From: Ctenosaura bakeri | Taxonomy: Eukaryota; Chordata; Lepidosauria; Squamata; Iguanidae | NCBI GenBank assembly: GCA_948474755.1 | Contig: CAOLHI010001810.1 | Coordinates: 1-64,000, forward strand | DNA: 64,000 bases | Reading direction: 5' to 3' | Shown here: one piece after another, positions 9,413 through 20,160 of the stretch | How positions within the stretch are numbered: the stretch's first letter is position 1 | Layout of the letters: the number at the start of each line of letters is the position of its first letter | Made by a program: the position numbers and the translations under genes | The notes under the pieces: model-generated | Told to the model about the DNA's origin: nothing | Database searches by the model: none | The model's input: the letters and a program-made list of their open reading frames with translations, nothing else

Positions 9413-9574
9413 TGTTTTTAAACCATATTTTATATTTATGATTTATTGTGAGCTGGCCAGACAACATGTATTATTAAGCAATCTATCTAACAAAAGGAAG
9501 CAGGGAAGGAAAGAAGGAAGAGCAGAAAAGTCAAAAAAGCAAAAAAAATAAATAAAAAAAATAAGCATCTGTCT
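9413..9574. repeat. A-rich low-complexity tract
   Basis: GGAAGG/GAAAG then (A)n with AAATAAAT units; no gene. Confidence 0.6.
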
Positions 9575-9690
9575 AGTGAAGGACCATAGTTCAGTGGCAG
9601 AGCACAGGACAGAACAATTGCTTGGGAAAGTTAAATCTTAGACTGCAGTTCTCAGATTTCCCCATCCAGCATAGACAGTGGCCATGCTAG
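9575..9690 (+). mobile_element. tRNA-derived SINE head fragment
   Basis: GACCATAGTTCAGTGGCAGA followed by GCACAGGACAGAACAATTGC matches the head of the CTCAGTGG-type SINE at 5365-5655. The 3' part is not recognisable. Confidence 0.45.
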
Positions 9691-11320
9691 AATAGTGGTG
9701 CAGAACCTTTACATGTAGAACTGAATTAAATCTGTTTTTCCCATGTAGAGCTGTTAAAGGATAGTTTTCTCCCAATTACATATCTTTCTAAATGAAAGTC
9801 CCACTCACATACTGCTCACTGGCTTCTAAACTATTCCGTTTAGTGTGTAGGCCTATTCTAGCACAAGTATCTTATCTGAAGCAGGACAGGTACAACTTTC
9901 AAACAATGACTGCTCTGCTTCATCTTAAATGGTGAAGTGTTTGATGATGAGAAATATATTTAAAAAAAAGAAATGTTATATATCCATCTATATAGGGACT
10001 GTTGTTCAGATATGGTATGCATAAAGCAAGTACGGATTTCTACAAGCTATAGGAGAAGATACAAAGTCCCCCATTCCTAGTTGTTGGTCTCTGGAGACTT
10101 CTAGGTTCTGATGAAGTGTCTGTATTCTGCTATGGACATTCTCCTACTCTCCTGGTGCCCTCTTTTCACTTCAGTATAGTAAATGCATTTAAATTTAGCT
10201 ACATTAAAATAAAGGATCATTAATGCAAGGTTGTGAGATGTCAGGACTCAGCTCATTTTTTAAAAAAATAAACTGATCTGAATTACTCTTCATCTACAGT
10301 GATTTAGAACATCGTGCTTCCATTTTGACACTTCTCTGAACATTTTGGTTACAGTTATTGGCTTGGGGGTGGTATAAAATACATGAAAAAATATATAAGA
10401 AATGTGCATTTATGTTAAAATACATACAAAAATATGTGTGCTGTATTAACATGTGTAGAAATAGAGAAATGATTAAAAATGTACATTTTCCTACTCTTTT
10501 TTAAAGATGCATATTGATGCAAAGATGAGATGGGACATAGTTATAAATTCTTGTAAAACTAATGTGGACTAGATATCAGCTGATCCTTCCACCCCAAGGA
10601 GAACATTCCAGTGTTGCCTGGACTTCACAAGAACAGAATATGATCCACTCCTTTCACTGTTTACTTTTGTGGTCACTTTCAATAAATGAAACATTTGTGT
10701 TACCACTATTTCATGCAGGTCATCAACCTGAGTATATTTTTCTTCACCTGTTTCCAACAGAGTTAAAAGCAAGATAGTTTGGAGTCTAGTGCGCAGCTAA
10801 ATTATTTCACCCTCCTATGGACATTACAGTGAAGGCAAGGACAATAAGATTTATAACCAAAAATAAAATAAAAAACATCTAAGTAGCATAATCTAAAATT
10901 AAATTTAACAGACTTCCTCCTGATCAGATACTATCAAACCTAGCTGGCAACTGAATGGGGTTGATTTTCAGGTTTTGGACAGAGGAAAGAGATTGTTAGA
11001 TCCTAACAGATGGGCTGCCATTGTGAACAACTAACCTTTCAGCACAGATTATTTGACTCCTTAGGCAATTTATGGTTTGGGTACTTATAGCTACTTTCCT
11101 CTCTAAATAGCAGCAGTTAAAGACAAATGTTTACAGATTTTGCCCATGAGAACTGAAATGGAAAGAAATGGGCCTTTTGCAAACAGTACATGGAGACAGC
11201 AGGTGCTCTCTGATGGGAAAGGTGAAGTATTTAACCTCTCCTTAACATCACCTTTTCCTTAGGAGAAAACTAGTACAGCTGGTTTCAAAAGTAGTTTAAT
11301 TAAATCATTGCATGTTTGAA
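9691..11320. other. No recognised feature
   Basis: About 1.6 kb of A/T-rich sequence with no coding frame or repeat that I can support. Confidence 0.4.
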
Positions 11321-11323
11321 GCT

Positions 11324-11411
11324 GCCCCCTCTCTAAACTGCAAACCTCAGGATTCCATAGGATGTTGAAAGTGGAATAATCATGCTATAAGAGTGTAGTG
11401 TGGAAATGGCC
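11324..11411 (+). mobile_element. Right half of palindromic GGCC MITE
   Basis: CCCTCTCTAAACTGCAAACC, ATTCCATAGGATGTTGAAAG and the terminus GTGTAGTGTGGAAATGGCC match the right arm of the complete element at 27541-27720. No left arm precedes it. Confidence 0.75.
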
Positions 11412-11637
11412 AATGACATGTGTCTGTATTATGTATAGGAGCAGACTTTCTTTCGCTTTGCATTTTCCTTGCTTGCCCTTGGAATAGAGGTGTTAACAGT
11501 GACACACAATAGTAAGCATTGATTTTCATAAAGTAGCCTGTAACTGTGTCTTTATTGCCTGGAAAACACCATCTCAAGCCTGAAGCCTCCTTGACTGAGC
11601 AAAGTGAAACGTTAAATGTCACCAGGTAATAATAACT

Positions 11638-11842
11638 GGGAGAGCCAACACAGCGTAGTGGTTTGAGTGTTGGACTACGACTCCGGAAATCAGGGTTCAG
11701 TTCCTCACTTGGCCATGGAAACCCACTGGGTGACTTTAGGAGTGTCACACAGTCTCAGCCCTAGAAAACCCCATGATAGGCTCGCCTTAGGGTTGCCATA
11801 AGTTGGAAACAACTTGAAGGCACACAGCAACAAAAACAACAG
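11638..11842 (+). mobile_element. Sauria SINE, short form
   Basis: Head GAGAGCCAACACAGCGTAGT, B-box-like GGGTTCAGTTCC, GGAAACCCACTGGGTGACTT, then CAGCCCTAGAAAACCCCATG with the middle segment missing, and tail AGTTGGAAACAACTTGAAGG with A-rich end. Confidence 0.9.
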
Positions 11843-12019
11843 TAATAACTGGACTTAAAGCTACAGAGAGGATATTTATCTATTGATATTCTATTAATGA
11901 AAACTAATTGATATGTTTATTACATATTCATGTAGTGATAATAACTGTTCCTACGTGTAATGATTTATACGAGGTCATATTTTGAATAGTTGCATTTATT
12001 GGGGGGTTGTTTTTGTTTT

Positions 12020-12100
12020 TTTATTTTTGTTTGCTTTATGTCACCTATACAATGCCTTTCTTGCACAGTGGTCCCCCCTAAAGCAGTTCACAAAAAGAAT
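12020..12100 (-). mobile_element. L2-like LINE 3' end fragment (antisense)
   Basis: TTTATGTCACCTATACAATG followed by CAGTGGTCCCCCCTAAAGCA and TTCACA resembles the antisense L2-clade 3' terminus. Short and uncertain. Confidence 0.35.
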
Positions 12101-12715
12101 TATTGTTCATTCATCTTATGGCAGAGTGGCATGCAAATAAACTGAACAGCAGAAAGTGGTGTCTTGATAGCTAATATTTGCTCTTCAGCTTTGGAATGAG
12201 ATACCAATCTGAACCTGGACAGACTGATATTCCTCCAGCTAAGGAAAATAGGCAGAGAGGCAAGAAAAGACCATTTGCTGTTTAAATGAACCTGGAAGTT
12301 GGGAGATAACTTTTGCTTGAGTAACTTTGTAAGAACCATAGCAATTATTCTTTAGGAATTGGCTGCAGCATCAGAAGATGCTGCTGCTTGTTGAAAGAGG
12401 GTCCCTTCTGCCACATTCTGCTAACAAATAAAGCAAGCAACAACAATTTAATAAACCCTGGAACTTCTCACACCTTAGAAGATGGTAGTGCCTAACAGTG
12501 TGAAAGGAGCCCAGTTTTCCAAAGCCAGGAAGGTGTTCCAATTTTATATTGTTTTTCTCTGTTGTTTTTTAATTTGACATTTTTAGTAGTATATGCAGTG
12601 CACAAAGGGTTCCAAGGACAGAAAACTAGCTACACTACAGTTATCTAAATAGCTCACTACAGTTGTCTAAATAATTATGAGGTGGTATATAAATTTGAAA
12701 GATTTTTGGATAATA
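12101..12715. other. No recognised feature
   Basis: No gene or recognisable repeat in about 600 bp. Confidence 0.4.
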
Positions 12716-12718
12716 TAT

Positions 12719-12810
12719 ACGTGTGTGTGTGTGTATACACACACACACACACATATAACATATATAGTATGTATGTAATGCACGTGTGCACGCGCACACA
12801 CATACCAAAA
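12719..12810. repeat. (TG)n TATA (CA)n mirror-symmetric microsatellite
   Basis: A GT run changes through GTATAC into a CA run, so the array is self-complementary (12719-12756). It continues with ATA- and GTATG-rich sequence and a CGCGCACACACA run at about 12790-12801. Confidence 0.9.
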
Positions 12811-12972
12811 AGAGAGCCAGTATGGTGTAATGGTTTGAGTGCTGGACTGTGATACTCGGCCATGGAAATCCACTGGATAAACTTGAGTGTGCCACACTCT
12901 CAGCCCCAGAAGACCTTGTGATAGATTTGACTTAGGGTTACCATAAATCAGAAACAACTTGAAGGCACACAA
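12808..12972 (+). mobile_element. Sauria SINE, short form, with head deletion
   Basis: Starts AGAGAGCCAGTATGGTGTAA, GTTTGAGTGCTGGACTGTGA, then jumps to TACTCGGCCATGGAAATCC, so the B-box region of the tRNA-like head is missing. The rest (CCCAGAAGACCTTGTGATAG, AGAAACAACTTGAAGG) follows the short form. Confidence 0.85.
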
Positions 12973-13124
12973 CCCTCAACGATAATATTTAAAAACAGTA
13001 AGATGTTTAAACTGGTAGATAGAAACTTCTGTAAATTAAAAGACTTAGTTTTAAAAAAATAATAAGTAGAAAAGTGAGATGGGACATTGTTTTAGGACGT
13101 TATTCTATAGTCAGGGACAGAGCT

Positions 13125-13215
13125 TGGGAAATACCTTTGGGGACTACGGTTCCCAGAATTCCCCTGCTACAATGGCCACTGGTATTCTGGAAGTGTTAGT
13201 CAACTATTTGGAAAG
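13125..13215. repeat. ACTACNNTTCCCAGAAT-type palindromic repeat
   Basis: GGACTACGGTTCCCAGAATT, then AATGGCCACTGGTATTCTGG, then AAGTGTTAGTCAAC gives a decayed inverted repeat (ACTACNNYTCCCAGAATYCC...GGATTCTGGGAGTTGTAGT). Related copies lie near 32070, 33000, 35495 and 49980. Likely a short fold-back transposon; class unknown. Confidence 0.45.
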
Positions 13216-13710
13216 CAACTTTTCCAAATTCTTTCAGAGTTATAACAGCCTTCCGCGTTATTCCAACCTGTGACAAAGTTGCTTTGGCAGTTAGCTGTTT
13301 GGAATGCAAGTGCAACTTGATGCTGGGTTGCTAGGCAACAGGAGTGGTACCTTAAGAGTGAAATCCGGCACAGTGGTGTGCGTAGGAAGGGCTTATGGAG
13401 GATAGGAATTATATAGAAGGCAGAGAATCCACTTGTAAAGAGAGCCTTCAGTGAAATCTTGGCCAGAGAGGGTGGCTGGGATGTGTTTAAGTAGCTGAGA
13501 AAAAGACACAAAGAACTGGTGTCTAAGGCTGGGAGTTATTGTCAAACACTGTCAGAAACTGACACTGGTTAATGCAACAACACTGTACGTTGTATGAACT
13601 TTAACAAGATACTTTCTAATGTTAATATAACAAAATATATGGTTTGTTTTATAACTATTGAGTTGGCTGGAGTTGTCTCAAGTCAGTGATAATAAAGAAG
13701 AACACACTAC
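13216..13710. other. No recognised feature
   Basis: No gene seen. GAGTTGGCTGGAGTTGTC and nearby sequence match no repeat I recognise. Confidence 0.4.
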
Positions 13711-13717
13711 CATAAAT

Positions 13718-13766
13718 TATTTGGTACTGAGGAAATATTTGGTATTTGGTACTGAGGAAATATTTA
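13718..13766. repeat. Short tandem duplication
   Basis: ATTTGGTACTGAGGAAATAT occurs twice in a row, a recent slippage-type duplication just before the LTR-like block. Confidence 0.85.
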
Positions 13767-13785
13767 AGACCCTATCTCTTTTATA

Positions 13786-14230
13786 CTGTTGCAGAAATCA
13801 GAGATAGAGACCCACGGAAAATGGAAAAACGTTTATTGCAGCCGGCACAGTGTCTCGGTGGAATCCTTTCCAAAGACCGAGCCCTGCCTCTTTAAGTTCA
13901 CAACAATTTATACATTTTCCAGTACAGTGTCATCACTGTTCAAGGAAGGAAACAGATGTGTACAAAGGTTCTCATCTCTCCACAATAGACCATTCTTCTA
14001 GTAATCTTCAAATGTTGCAAACCAGAAGCAAACCACATTCCATTTTCTATTCCCACAGTTCCTTACAGACAGAGAAATAACTACAAGCTGCAAAGAGAAT
14101 TTACTGTTCATCTCTTACAAAACAAGGGTGGTGTTTTACAGGTGGAGTAAGGGGTAAGTGAGAGAGTCAGGGTGCCTTGTTAGGCTGCAACTACCAAACC
14201 AATCTTGAAGAACAGTAGGGCCTGTCACAC
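13786..14230 (-). mobile_element. Solo LTR-like element
   Basis: On the plus strand it starts TGTTGCAG and ends CCTGTCACA, giving TG...CA ends. On the minus strand there is a TATA box (TATAAATTG, about 13905-13914) and about 70 bp further an AATAAA signal (13832-13837), the spacing expected of an LTR promoter and polyadenylation signal. No matching target duplication was found, so the exact ends are unsure. No internal retroviral region is adjacent. Confidence 0.5.
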
Positions 14231-14234
14231 CATC

Positions 14235-14798
14235 AGCTTTCCTAAAAGTGGTAGTTCTCAGAATAGGGTCTCAGCAGATAAGCAAAGGATGTAAGCAAGC
14301 TGGAGAAGATACCTGGGCCATTGAAACTTGGACTTTAAACATAGGGAGTGTTGTGCCCACTGTGAATTGGGCTTCAGAGCCAACACACAGCAAATAAAAC
14401 TCTTTTGAAACTGGCAGTAAATAAGACAGGATATGAAGCAGGGCCAATGCTAATTGTGTGGGAATGGTGTCACCCATTAATATTAAACTAGGTACTCATT
14501 ACAAGATGTCACTGGAGGCATCAAACTATCAATTTGTTTTGAAACACAGGAAACTACTGTTAGAAATGCCCTGAAGTGAATGACAGCTTATGGATATGTG
14601 ATGCAGGAGTTAAATGGAGTTCATAGAACAAGGAATAGTCATTTTTCTCACACATGGATAATATCTTTGAGGGATAAGAATGTTCAAAAGTGTGAGAAAT
14701 GTAAATTCCCTATAGAACAAAAAAAATGTGCCCAAACATTACCAGCTGTCTCCTTATCCTGTGAAGCAAGATATTTTCTGCTACTGCTCCTATAATTC
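14235..14798. other. No recognised feature
   Basis: No convincing gene or repeat in about 560 bp. Confidence 0.4.
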
Positions 14799-14799
14799 C

Positions 14800-15250
14800 T
14801 ATTTAAATTGGGAGCTTTTTCTATATGTAATGCAAATGAGCTTGCGCCACCTGAGGTGAGAGTAATTAAAATGTTAAATGTGACTTTAAATGCGGTGTCT
14901 CCTACTACTTCATCATGTTACATATTACTACCCTCACTTGCTTAACTCAAAGCTGTCTTCCTGCTGGTTAACAGCCATCTGTGGTAAGAGAGTCTGAACT
15001 TTATTAGCCCACGAGTTGAATTTGAGCTGCGTTTAGCGATGATTAATGGGTGCCATTTATACTGAAAAGGATGTGAGGGATGCAAAGAGGATTATCTTTG
15101 AGGAATGTTAAAAACGGCAGTGTCAACCAGGGAAAAAAAATCCCATAGACTGAAGCTCCCAGTGAAAAAGTGCCAACTTAATCAAAGAAAGGCTTTCAGT
15201 GCCTGTTTTCAGGACTGACAGCCATCAGCCTATAATCTTTGGGTGCTAAA
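14800..15250. promoter_or_regulatory. Candidate conserved non-coding element
   Basis: Non-repetitive block containing an octamer-like word (TATGTAATGCAAATGAGC), GCCACCTGAGGTGAGAGTAA (E-box palindrome followed by TAATTA-like sequence), CAGCCATCTGTGGTAAGAG (E-box next to a Runx-like core) and AGCGATGATTAATGGGTG. This mix resembles developmental enhancers. It is a guess from motif density only. Confidence 0.35.
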
Positions 15251-15917
15251 AGGCTATGCCCAACACTGTGGGGTGGTGAGGTAAGAAGGAACACAAAGAG
15301 GTTCACATTCTCTTTTAAGGAGACTGATGGGGAGAAAAGAACAGTCCACAGGAAATGCCGAGCTACGTCTAAAAGATACTGTATAACTGTGGGCTATTGA
15401 TTTTAGCATATTATGGACAAGAGGGTGAATTGGGGGTAAGAGTTATTCCTCTTATATCCTATGCTGGATAGACCCACAGAATGAGGCCATCACTCAGGGA
15501 TCAGATATTGGGGTGCCACAGTCCACATTGATCTATTACCCTCATGGAGGGAGGTCACATGGCTTGTCCTGCATACTGGAGCAATTTGCTATCCTTGATT
15601 TCAGGGGAGAATAGGAATTCCTTTTCAGTATTAGAATAAGATTCAACTGCTAGCCCAGTTAGCTTCTGTGTGTGGAATGGAGGGTTCTCTATATGGAATT
15701 GCTCTTTACCTCAGACAGCAATATGTGTTCAACCAACCAGTCACATACACTTGCAGGGAACAAAAACTTTGATAATCTTTTCTTTAAATATATATTTAGC
15801 TGCTTTCTAAGATAGGAAGAAATTGTTTCCATTCTACAGTTGGGAAAAATGAATTGGGAGACCTTAGGCAACTCTAGGCAAGTCATAAATGCATGGATCA
15901 TCTGCTGAAGATTTGAG
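15251..15917. other. No recognised feature
   Basis: No gene or recognisable repeat up to the solo LTR. Confidence 0.4.
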
Positions 15918-15921
15918 CTAG

Positions 15922-16797
15922 TGTTATCATGGTTATGATATGTCAGGTGAGAGCACTAGATATCCTTTTGATACCAAATAATTTGGCCTTTACTTGACCT
16001 TTCTCTGCCACCCTGCCCCATGTGTTTGCGAGGTCCTCCGGACAAGCACATATTTGGTGCGGCCGTTAATGGTTTTACATTCCAGTTTCCATTGAAGCAG
16101 GCAACTCAAGCCTCTTCGTTGCTTCAGGGAACACCCCATTGCAAACAGGCTTTGCTTGGTGCGTATCTTCACAATAGACGCACGGCTCTGAGCCAAGCCA
16201 TTCCTTTATGTCGGGCCATCAGTGTGCTGGCCATACCATTGTCATCCAGCGTTAAGCTCATCATGCAAAACCTGACCTTTTCCGACTCCTTTGTCCCGCT
16301 CTAAAATCCCTTTGTTCTCACCGAGCATAGCATAGCCTGTAGGTAAACTCCACCCTATAAAAAGTCCCCACTTTTGGGACTACCTCGGACTACTTTGGAC
16401 TTCCATCCAGCCTTGCTGCTGGTTGTCTAAGGAAACTCCCCTCAGCGAACCACGTTGAGCTTTCTCTCCCGGAACCCCGTCTTTCTCTCTAGGACTATGA
16501 GACCAGGTGTCGTATTACCCACTCCCCAAATCTCTCCATTTCTATTTCTAGTTAACTAGTGTGTGTGTTGTCTTATTTGCTGTTTATCTCTCAATAAAAC
16601 TGTTATTTTTGTTACTTTTAAACCTTGTCTGGCTACGCTCTCTGACCTGAAGCTATAGACATAGGGTAAAAGATCCTAGCTAAAGTTACCCTGCCTCTCT
16701 TTAGCTTAAGAGAGCGCTTGAGCTTAATTTCCCCATCTTGTGCTTTTATTTGGTTATTTGGGTGCCCCTCCTGGGACCCCCAACATACAGGGTAACA
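15922..16797 (+). mobile_element. Solo LTR, family A (endogenous retrovirus-like)
   Basis: Starts TGTTATCATGG and ends CAGGGTAACA (TG...CA with matching TGTTA/TAACA ends). CTAG flanks it on both sides (15918-15921 and 16798-16801), fitting a 4-bp duplication as made by gammaretrovirus-like class I elements. A TATA box (TATAAAAAG, 16356-16364) lies about 235 bp upstream of a polyadenylation signal (AATAAA, 16593-16598). A divergent inverted copy lies at 52799-53646. No gag, pol or env sequence is adjacent, so the interior was presumably lost by LTR-LTR recombination. The 94-codon frame at 16020-16304 has no recognised domain. Confidence 0.8.
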
Positions 16798-16904
16798 CTA
16801 GTGTCTTAAGTTTTAAATCTTACACAGTCCTCTGCACCTCTTCATGTTAATGGTCCATTTTCCAATGCTTCCTCAGTCAAAGTTGTATAATATCTTAACT
16901 TTCT

Positions 16905-17145
16905 GTAGAATTAAAGAAATGGAAGAGGGCACAAGGACCATCTAGTCCCATTCCCTGCCATGCAGGAATGCATAATTAAAGCACTCCACAGAGATGGAAA
17001 CTCAACTTCTGTTTAAAGGTCTCCAAAGAAGAAGAGACTACCCTCTTCCATAGCAGCCTATTCCACAGTTGAATAGTTCATACAGAAAAATCCTTCCTAA
17101 TGTTCAGGTGGATTCTCTTTCCTGGTAAACTGAATTCTCTAATTG
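16905..17145 (-). mobile_element. CR1 LINE 3' end (antisense)
   Basis: GGAAGAGGGCACAAGGACCA, TCTAGTCCCATTCCCTGCCA, AATTAAAGCACTCC and TTCCTAATGTTCAGGTGGA match the antisense of the CR1 3' part known from birds and reptiles (GGAAGAGACCACAAGGGCCATC...). Only the end of the coding region and 3' part are present. Confidence 0.75.
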
Positions 17146-17149
17146 TGTG

Positions 17150-17352
17150 ATAGAACCAGTGTGGTATAGTGGTTTGAGTGTTGGACTATTATCCTGGAGA
17201 CCAGGATTTGATTCTCCACTCAACCATGGAAACCCACTGGGTGAACTTGGGTGTGTCACACTCTCTCAGTCCCAGAAAATCCTGTGATAGGGTTGCCTTA
17301 GGGTTGCAATAAGTTGGAAATGACTTGAAGACACACAACAGCAGCAGCAATT
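17150..17352 (+). mobile_element. Sauria SINE, short form
   Basis: GAACCAGTGTGGTATAGTGG, GACCAGGATTTGATTCTCC, GGAAACCCACTGGGTGAACT, CAGTCCCAGAAAATCCTGTG and TTGGAAATGACTTGAAGACA with a CAGCAGCAGCAA tail. It lies directly after the CR1 fragment. Confidence 0.9.
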
Positions 17353-18860
17353 TTATGATGGATAGAGGTTGACAGATAGTGATGCCTGGTGACTCCAGTG
17401 TTTCTGCTACACCACTCCAGTTTCTACTCTTTGAAGGATTCCAAGGTTCTGAAATTATTTGAGGGATGGGGATAGAGTCCCACAGCTTGGATATCTCCAT
17501 TAAAATTTTGAGTAAAACTCATAGTAGATTATCACCTCAATGACATAGAAGTCACCAGCCACCACTGCTGGCCAACTGTATTTTGCTCCTGAAAAGAGAT
17601 AGGGCAGCCTTCTTCCACCTTCATCCCAGCCAGAGCCCACGAGATTCTCTCTTTCTGTCCACAAATATTCATCAAGCATTTGTACTACTGTCATAATTTA
17701 GTCACCAATCCAGGTTCTGCTGCTTGAGAAGTCTCTTGCAAGTCTGTCTTGTCTTCCTGTGGACTGTTATATGGCACGTGCATGCCTCTCCCTCCAGTTT
17801 GTGGTTGTCTTATGTGACCCTTGCCCCTTCTTTTGTGCCCTCACTCGACGTTCTCTGACAGGAAACTTCTCAGGTTCATGAAGCCTATGGAGATAAGACT
17901 TTTGGGAGGAGAAATTCTTCATAATACCTCCTGTTTCTTTCTGATTGGTTCCCCCAACTCAGCCAAGAGACAGATATTGTTTAATTGACTGTCTACGTAG
18001 GATATATCTCACCAATCCTTTGCCTTATTTTAATATTTTTCCCTAGTGCGTGCATAGTGCAATATCTCCTCTCCGGATCTTCAACACATATTGAGGTCAG
18101 AAGAGCATTGGACACAGGTGAAGCTGCCTTTGCCTTATTTACTTGAGAGAGACAAACAGGGAGACAGAGAATTTGTGTTTGTGCACAGTATGACTGCATG
18201 CATGTGCTAAGAGAGATAAGAGAGAAAGGACGGCTGATGCAGTGACAGCTTGCAAGCCAGAGACTAGCACACTCACAAATGCAGTCCAGAAACTGAGGTC
18301 AGAGGCAAGCTAGCAAGCAGAAGCAGCAACAACAACAGCAGAGTACATTTCTTTCTGTTCCTCAATTGGGGTTATTTAATCATATGTCCGTTTGTGTGTA
18401 TGTGTTTGTTCAGTGCGCGAAAGTCCAATGTGGCTCACTACCCCTCCTTTGGTAAGGTCTTTGACAAGAAAGGTGCAAAGGTTATGATTTCATAGCATAA
18501 GAGGCCATATTGTAACTCCTGAAGTGGCGCTAAATTTCACACATTTCCAGAAGGAGTGGGTGAAATACATCACTCAAAACAGGATAAAATAGAATACTGA
18601 TCTGCAGAAAATTACATATGTCCATTTGTACATGCAGATGCAAAATTATTAATTATTCTGTAATAATCTAAACAGAATTACAGTAAATTTTAGAATCACA
18701 GACTATGACCAGATGGACAGTGCACCTGCTAAAACTGCAGTCTAATACTAACCATGGATGGGCAACCTTGGGGTCCTCAGTTTTCATCCTTACAGTTCTT
18801 TGTCTTTGTTTAAAAAAAAATGATTTGAACTAGACAGTCCTTCAATTAACATTAATCTTC
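17353..18860. other. No recognised feature
   Basis: About 1.5 kb without a supported gene. Some short words (GATGGGCAACCTTGGGGTCC near 18756) may come from a decayed dispersed repeat. Confidence 0.35.
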
Positions 18861-18865
18861 AATAG

Positions 18866-18904
18866 GAGAGCAGTCCTCTGGCATATTTTCAGAGGACTGT
18901 TCTC
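18866..18904. repeat. Short perfect-type hairpin
   Basis: GAGAGCAGTCCTCTG (18866-18880) pairs with CAGAGGACTGTTCTC (18890-18904) over 15 positions with one G-T, around the 9-base loop GCATATTTT. Followed by TTTAAAACAGG. Probably the centre of a fold-back transposon rather than an RNA gene. Confidence 0.6.
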
Positions 18905-19649
18905 TTTAAAACAGGACAGGTAGCCATCTTAGTGGCACTGCCTGTTGTGAAAAAAATCATTACCATGAATATTCAGCACATTCATAACCATAATATGTGA
19001 TCCTAGCTGAAGAAATGCTGATCCTCTTATTCTCCTGGTTTTGCTCTCCTTGATAGAGAAGAGACATGACCTTTGAGCCCACACAGACCATTAAACTCAG
19101 CCCAAAATAGCTGAGCTGTCAACATCATCCTGTTGAATGAAAAGGAGCATCTAACCTCATGTTCAGTATAGAATGTGTTTTTTGATGCAATAAAATGGTT
19201 GCCTGAATGGGCTCATGTGGTAGAAGCAGCAATGTAGGGTTGAGTACTGGACTTAGAAACAGGCTATCGCTTTCTTGGCAATCTTATGTTTAGCTGTATT
19301 TATTCCAAATACCCTGGCAGTTCAGAACTGGATTACAAAAAGAGAAGATTTACTCTGTGAAGATTAGGCTCTAGCTCTATCAAACACAAATGTCTTTCAC
19401 TGCTACTCTGATGCTTACTTCTCTTGCATTTCATATTGGACAGCCTACAAAAGAATGTGCAAACATTCTATTCTAAAAGACTTAAACCAGCAGAAATCTA
19501 TCAGATTATTTGCTTGCAGCTGAATATTATATTGCTGTAACTGGCCTTTTAAGTTTAAGACAGTTAATAAGAGACTGAATAAACAAAGAATCCCAGCTGA
19601 ACCAAAGCTTCACTCCTTTTAATCCACTTGGATACAAGTACCTTCAAAA
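18905..19649. other. No recognised feature
   Basis: No gene or repeat recognised. Confidence 0.4.
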
Positions 19650-20160
19650 AAGAGAGAAAAGATGTAGCTACAACTTTGTCTTCTTTAAAAGGCGTTTTAT
19701 CTGAGAATTAAATATTTTTCTTTCTTAATGCTTCTAGGTTTTTTTATATGTCAATTTATTAAAGGGAGGCATACATTAAAGATAATGAAGAGGCATTGCC
19801 ATTTCAGACTTCTACAATTTCAGTGCTATTGAGTTGCAAGCCACCGTAGCTCTGCAGAATGGCAGCTATTAGACTGCAGGTGTGAATATAATAGAGCCTT
19901 CACTGAAGATAACATTAAGTGTGCAGGGGGAAAAAAGTTGTTGTAAAACTTGGCTCCTTTTGTCTGCTATTGTGTAGTTGCCATTCAAAAGAATACATAA
20001 TTGGCTAAATTCTCTTCAAAGTGGCACTTGTACAGCATGGTACAAATCTCCTTGGGAAAGATGCTTCAGCCCTTCGAGTGCTCTCTATAGAGAGCTTTGA
20101 AAACCCACAGAAGCACATCATTATTTCGAGTATGTGTTTTATTTGTGATCTAATCAGGGC
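19650..20160. promoter_or_regulatory. Candidate conserved non-coding element
   Basis: Non-repetitive A/T-rich block with TTTATTAAAGGGAGGCATAC, AAAGATAATGAAGAGGCATT, GCAGAATGGCAGCTATTAGA and CTGCAGGTGTGAATATAATA. No coding frame. Called only for its enhancer-like composition. Confidence 0.3.

Noticed and set aside
17160..17230. tRNA gene
   Set aside because: A-box and B-box words belong to the head of a Sauria SINE; the same sequence recurs in ten other copies.
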